Positions 59,531 to 64,000 of a stretch of 64,000 nt of DNA are shown here, piece by piece (positions within the stretch are counted from its first letter, which is position 1; each line of letters starts with the position of its first letter). The notes under the pieces are model-generated. The model worked only from the letters and a program-made list of their open reading frames with translations. It searched no databases and was not told where the DNA came from. This stretch comes from Scleropages formosus. Its lineage: Eukaryota; Chordata; Actinopteri; Osteoglossiformes; Osteoglossidae. The stretch lies in assembly GCF_900964775.1 (NCBI RefSeq), contig NC_041818.1:9445332-9509331 (forward strand). Direction: 5' to 3'. Position numbers and translations under genes: made by a program.

Positions 59531-60070
59531 ACATCTACCTTTGCGGTCAATCCCGAGTTCTGTCCCACAAACGTTTTCCATCAGATTCTGCTTTGTACTT
59601 TTTCTTATTCAGCTCTTTAATGAATTTTGTGGGGGGGAAAAAAAAAAAAAATCATGTGTACATTAATTTAAATCTGAAAGCCAACCGGCGTTGAATCAAT
59701 ACATTTCATCCGCTTGACACTAAAGCTTATTTCACATTTGTACCACTAGGATGCGCTCTCGGTCACTGCACACATAGCTAAAAAAAACAACTGCACGGAG
59801 ACCAGATTACAGTATTACAATAGTTGTGGAGTTTCCTTTATAGCAGCATACTGGTTTGATTTGTTCACGGCAGGTCCTTCCATTGTCCTCCAACTGACAG
59901 TAGCAAATGTATTGCTAGTGAAATTACTGGAAACACCAAACTGGGTTGCCAGCTGGGTTACTGGAATGGTGCGAACAGCCACAAGGCTACATCACGGTGA
60001 GGCAACTGTCCTCAGATGGTGAGTTTTGGTCCAGCTCGCATCCTCATCTCCTCGACAAACCCTTGATACG

Positions 60071-61053
60071 TCAGTACATTGATGGGTGTGGCATGTCCCC
60101 ATTTTCCTGTAGAAGGCAGAGGCCAAACTCCAAGTCCACGAGATCAAGGGGTAGAGGTTCTGCCAAGGTAGGGGCAAGAACCTGGGCAGGGATGGGAGCA
60201 GGGGCAGGGGCAGGGGCAGGAGCAGGAGCAGGAGCGGGGGCGTACAGAGGGTTTTCCAGTGGCGAAAACGGAAGCAAGCACTGAAGTTCATGCTGCTGCA
60301 GAGCAGTCGTGTAGAGCTGGATCTCCTGTCGAAGGTGGGCTATTTCCTTCTCGTACATCGCATTGGAGTGCTCCAGCATTTCCAGCTCCTGAAGAAAAAA
60401 GACGTGAGGGGAGGGTAATTTGTACCGATGGAACAGTCAAAGCCCATGAATCAGACTCAGCCCAGGAAGATTATTAGCAACTCATCTGGTAGGCATGTCT
60501 CAGTAGCACTCAGTGTAATCAGTATGTATTCACCGTAATGCATTAAAACAGCAGCACGGCGTTGACCATTTCGCTTAAAAGCGCCCGGAGGGCTGTAATT
60601 TCACATGCGCGATAAACTAACTCTCAGCCAACTTCTCTATGCCTACACCACTTGCATACAGACACCTTGTTTGGGATAAGAAAGAAAGTGAAAGTGGCAT
60701 AAAAGAAAGCAAAAGAAGAGACAATAATTCCTTAGTACTCCAGGAGAGAGGAGACATTGTCCTAGGAGTTTTTTATTTTCCCCCTGCAAATACAGTATCG
60801 GCCAAAGTTCTTTCATATAGTCAGTAACATGTAGAAGACACAACTTAATCTAGTCAAGTTCAAGTTGTTTTTATTGTCATTCCTCTATATAGCTTGTGTG
60901 CAGTGGAAATGTCGTTTCTCTGGAGACCAGGGTGCAACACAGAACATATTCTGTATGTAAAACAATATTTAAAAGAATGCTGTTTCATAAAGGGGGCCTG
61001 ATTTAAAGATTTCTGGTTCAAGTCCCTGATGAATTATTATTATTATTATTATT

Positions 61054-61087
<34 letters not shown>

Positions 61088-61198
61088 TAAATTTAGCAGG
61101 GACTTGAACCATAAATCTTTAAATAATTAAAGAAAAAAAATCATTTCATAAAGGGGGCCTGATTTAAAGATTTCTGGTTCAAGTCCCTGATGAATTTA

Positions 61199-61238
<40 letters not shown>

Positions 61239-63145
61239 AAATTTAGCAGGGACTTGAACCATACACACACACACATTTTCAGAACCGCTTGTCCCATACA
61301 GGGTCACGGGGAACCGGAGCCTAACCCGGCAACACAGGGCGTAAGGCCGGAGGGGGAGGGGACACACCCAGGACGGGATGCCAGCCCGTCGCAAGGCACC
61401 CCAAGCGGGACTTGAACCCCAGACCCACTGGAGAGCAGGACCTGGTCCAACCCACTGCGCAACCGCGCCCCCCATAAATCTTTAAATAATTAAAGAAAAA
61501 AAAATCTTTAAATCTCTAAATTATTATTATCATTATTATTGATAATAAGTAGCAGTGATTTCTTTCAGAAGCCCATCCATTCCTGTGGAATGTGAGCCTG
61601 AGTGCTCTTCTCCTCAAAGGCGGCCTTTTCCCAGAAATGCTTGCTAACTCAAAGTGGGCTTGCGTAACACACGCTCAGCCAAGCACGGCGCTTCAGAGAG
61701 CTCTGCAGTTACACACTTCGGAAAGTGCACGACCACAAGCTTCGCCTCATTTCTTCGGTTAAGTCGCAGTCTTGCATCACAGGGCTTTTCACGCCGGTGA
61801 AATACGAAACCTTGGTTTTATTATGTACTGAGCCGACCGCTTTGTCTCGAGGCAACTTGCAACATCGCATTCATATTCTAAGTTACCTGCAATTATTTCA
61901 CTTACAGTGTGAAGCTACCTGGAGTTATTGACCTATTTAAACATGTGGGTAGCTTTCACTGGAGCACCTGAGCGGAAGCACCTTTGCACAAGGAAATTAC
62001 AGCAGTAGGCAGGATTTGAACTCATGACATTCAGACGAAAAGACAGGATTTGAATTCATGATGTTCAGACCAAAAGGCAGGATTTGAACCCATGACATTC
62101 TGACCCAAAGGAAGGATCTGAACCTGTGACATTCAGACCCAAGGCGGGACTTGAACCCATGACGTTCTGACCCAAAGGAAGGATCTGAACCTGTGACATT
62201 CAGAATCAGAATCAGAACAAATCAGAATCCAAGGCAGGACTTGAACCCATGACATTGAGACCCAAAGGAAGGATCTGAACCTGTGACATTCAGAATCAGA
62301 ACAAATCAGAATCCAAGGCAGGACTTGAACCCATGACATTGAGACCTGAAGGAAGGATTTGAACCCATGACATTGAGACCTGAAGGAAGGATTTGAACCC
62401 ATGACATTCAGATCCAAGGCAGGACTTGAACCGATGATGTTCAGACCCAAGGCAGGACTTGAACCCATGATGTTCAGACCCAAAGGCAGGAGCACTAACC
62501 CTTATGCTCCCAGCCACATTCAAGAACTCAACCCACAACAGGAGAAGCCTTCAAACCAAGAACATTCCAAGTTAGAAGGCAGCAGCCCTAACCGCTGCGC
62601 CCCCTGCTGCTCACCGGAAGAAACTGGGGGAGTGACATACGGTGATTAAACAGCGTAAGCAGGCTTTACCGATGCTCTCCGTCGATGGTACGAAACACTA
62701 CACACACTACGCACACCACACACACTACACACGCACACGGGAAGAGATGGGGAGCAAACCCCCATTGACACACCTTGTGTAGCGTGTCCGCCCGCTCCGT
62801 TTGCTTTTTCCTGCTCCGCTGCGCCGCCACTCGGTTGTTTTCCCTACGCTTATGCTTCCTGGCCGAGTCCGAGAGCTTCCCGGGCTGAGGGAGGGGTGTG
62901 AAAAGTACAGTACCGTGTTACCGCAGCACAGAGTACGGCTCACTCAGCTCGCAGAGTCAAACCGCCGGCATCGACGCGCTTAACAAGAACTACTGACTGC
63001 GATTCATATTTTCGAATTTCTTGTTCATCACAATATAATTAATGATGATGACGATACGTACCGATCCTGCTACACTCGGCAAACTTTCATCACCGGAGAA
63101 CGAGGTTAAACTCCCCTCAGATTTGGAATCCATTAAGAGCAGCAT
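60071..63145 (-). CDS. batf2: BATF2-type bZIP transcription factor (3 coding exons)
   Basis: Coding exons 63062-63145, 62774-62884 and 60071-60388 join in phase to 170 residues. BATF proteins pair with JUN and work with IRF4/IRF8 on composite AP-1/IRF sites; BATF2 is interferon-induced and can oppose AP-1. The basic region [19 protein letters not shown] carries the invariant N and R of bZIP proteins; a leucine zipper follows across exons 2/3 ([17 protein letters not shown], then [11 protein letters not shown]) and ends with QQHELQCLL, the BATF-like zipper end. The tail holds a PAPAPA run coded by a GGGGCA/GGAGCA hexamer array (about 60180-60240) and stops at HPSMY. The start at 63145 ([11 protein letters not shown]) has the better context; 63133 (MDSKSEG) would give 166 residues. 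The paralogue was assigned by neighbourhood: in human BATF2 lies by MAJIN, GPHA2 and PPP2R5B. Mammalian BATF2 has a longer tail. Confidence 0.87.
60855..60960 (+). repeat. Probable interspersed repeat fragment in batf2 intron 2
   Basis: CAAGTTGTTTTTATTGTCAT followed by GTGCAGTGGAAATGTCG and AGGGTGCAACACAGAACAT. This wording recurs in many fish genomes as I recall; family not assigned. Confidence 0.4.
60983..61520. repeat. 161-bp tandem duplication of an inverted-repeat element, second copy split by a SINE
   Basis: TTTCATAAAGGGGGCCTG begins at 60983 and again at 61144. Each unit has arms ATTTAAAGATTTCTGGTTCA / CAGGGACTTGAACCATAAAT around ATT/AAT triplet runs. In the second unit family A copy 22 sits inside the right arm. 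Confidence 0.8.
61262..61473 (-). repeat. SINE family A, copy 22
   Basis: CA tail, TCAGAACCGCTTGTCCC, GATGCCAGCCCGTCGCAAGG, CACTGCGCAACCGCGCCCC. Flanked by CCATA on both sides. Confidence 0.9.
61835..62004 (-). repeat. SINE family B, outer part leading into a minisatellite
   Basis: TTTGTCTCGAGGCAACTTGC, CACTGGAGCACCTGAGCGG, then TACAGCAGTAGGCAGGATTT, where the tandem array starts. Confidence 0.55.
62005..62512. repeat. Minisatellite built from the SINE family B promoter segment
   Basis: About a dozen units of 30-60 bases based on GGCAGGATTTGAACCCATGA plus CATTCAGACCCAAA, with one larger variant pair carrying AATCAGAATCAGAACAAATC. On minus every unit contains a B-box-like GGTTCAAGTCC or GGTTCAAATCC. 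The array ends with AGGAGCACTAACCC, the usual SINE end. Confidence 0.88.
62700..62740. repeat. (CACACTA)-type simple repeat
   Basis: Imperfect ACACACTAC units about 35 bases from batf2 exon 2. Confidence 0.75.
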
Positions 63146-64000
63146 CCCCACAACGCGCTGATCACGCGGGCGCCGGAGCGACAGGACTCGTGCGACGGCG
63201 GCCGCGGATGCGCGGACCAGGCTCCATTCACGAGCGTCAGTCGCGCGCGCACCCGCGCGCGGACAGCCCCCTTGCCTTGTTCCCGGCGAGTTGCGCTCTC
63301 CCGATGTTCGACGGGCGAATTTGACTGTTATTTACAGTAAAGTCCTTCGTTTTATTGAGCGTGGTGGTGGTGAGGGAGCGGCTAAGCGTGCGTGGGCGGA
63401 GGTCCCGGTTTCGGTTTCAGTTTATTTTAAATGTCCACGCTGCGGAGAAGGAGGAAGTTCTGCCGACGGGTGGGCACACGGGGGTCAGGACGCTTTCCCG
63501 AAGTTACGCGCGGGGAATTTTTTTTTTTTTTTTTTTGGAGGGAAGCCAAGCAGCACGGAAAGGCGCGTGGAAGGGCGACGCGACGTGACGCGGCGCGCGC
63601 GACAGCTCTGCTTAGCAGCGACACCGACTTTCCCCGCTGGTTCATTGCAAGGTCGACGACGTTTTCGGATAGAGAAACGTTTTTCTTACACGGGGCGGGG
63701 CACTGTTTCCCGGTTTTTGCCTCAACTGTTGCCTCACTGCTCCTGGAATAGGTTTTACGAGGAAAAGTCGACGTTCTCAAAGTTATTTCTCCTCAGTGAA
63801 CCGTCAGCGGAAGCTCGCCTAGCAAACCAGTCTCACCCTTTGCTTAAGCAAGAATATTATTATAATATGCGCAACTGTGCTTTACATCACCCTGCTTTCC
63901 CCTAAATATACACCGTTTCTAGAAATACTGCCAAAGAACCTCCTCCTTTCTTTTCTCAGCAGACGTGGGTTAGGTTTCCTGTACCTGTTAGGCCTGGGCG
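63146..64000 (-). promoter_or_regulatory. CpG-rich upstream region and likely promoter of batf2
   Basis: 63150-63300 is very CpG-dense (GCGGCCGCGG, CGCGCGCGCACCCGCGCGCG), as in a CpG-island promoter. An ISRE-like site lies at 63407-63420. From 63.3 to 64.0 kb no gene is recognised; long open frames reflect composition and a poly-T tract at 63520-63536. Confidence 0.45.
63407..63420 (-). promoter_or_regulatory. ISRE/IRF-type element upstream of batf2
   Basis: Plus reads GGTTTCGGTTTCAG, so minus reads CTGAAACCGAAACC with the exact GAAANNGAAA spacing bound by IRF and ISGF3 factors. It lies about 260-275 bases upstream of the batf2 start codons, a promoter-proximal position. Mammalian BATF2 is induced by interferon, which agrees. 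Confidence 0.5.

Noticed and set aside
63291-63905. 204-codon frame upstream of batf2
   Set aside because: No domain, contains poly-Phe from a T tract, and overlaps the likely promoter.
1-64000. Search for retrovirus-like, Polinton-like or other capsid-bearing elements
   Set aside because: No long terminal repeats and no gag, pol, envelope or capsid-type motifs were recognised; the only reverse-transcriptase-related remnant (23.5-24.9 kb) fits a LINE.
63900-64000. Possible start of the next syntenic gene (arl2 in human) at the right edge
   Set aside because: No GTPase motif or matching N-terminus is visible before the window ends.

Overview
The window is a piece of a ray-finned (teleost) fish genome. 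It has split genes with GT-AG introns, dense tRNA-derived SINEs, long (CA)n tracts and an old LINE fragment, and no bacterial-style operons, CRISPR arrays, rRNA genes or stand-alone tRNA genes. The dominant SINE resembles one I associate with bony-tongue fishes (arowana-like); that species guess is weak. All coordinates come from reading splice sites and translations by eye.

Layout from left to right. 488-1616 (+): bad, a BH3-only apoptosis gene in three coding exons, with a 3' UTR to about 3.2 kb. 3684-4550 (-): an aldo-keto reductase with an uninterrupted coding region. 6788-12107 (+): majin, a meiotic telomere anchor; its first exons are clear and its last ones are modelled. 12108-18303: intergenic, mostly repeats. 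18304-19421 (+): gpha2. 20133-20795 (-): gphb5, tail-to-tail with gpha2; together they encode the two subunits of thyrostimulin. 20796-30864: intergenic, with a LINE fragment, SINEs, then a CpG-rich SINE-poor stretch. 30865-55080 (-): ppp2r5b, the B56-beta subunit of PP2A, in 13 coding exons that join in phase to 502 residues. 55081-60070: its probable CpG-rich promoter, then repeats. 60071-63145 (-): batf2, a bZIP factor, with an interferon-type response element upstream.

From memory of human maps, bad, ppp2r5b, gpha2, majin and batf2 all lie on human 11q13, so this is a conserved block in a different local order. The exception is gphb5, which in human is on 14q23 beside PPP2R5E. Its presence here next to gpha2 and close to ppp2r5b suggests the window keeps an ancestral thyrostimulin/PP2A-B56 linkage that mammals split by reciprocal loss after whole-genome duplication.

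The rest is repeats: more than twenty copies of SINE family A, about a dozen of family B, several of family C (some with tandemly amplified bodies), plus minisatellites, microsatellites and two notable perfect inverted repeats. I saw no retrovirus-like or capsid-bearing element.
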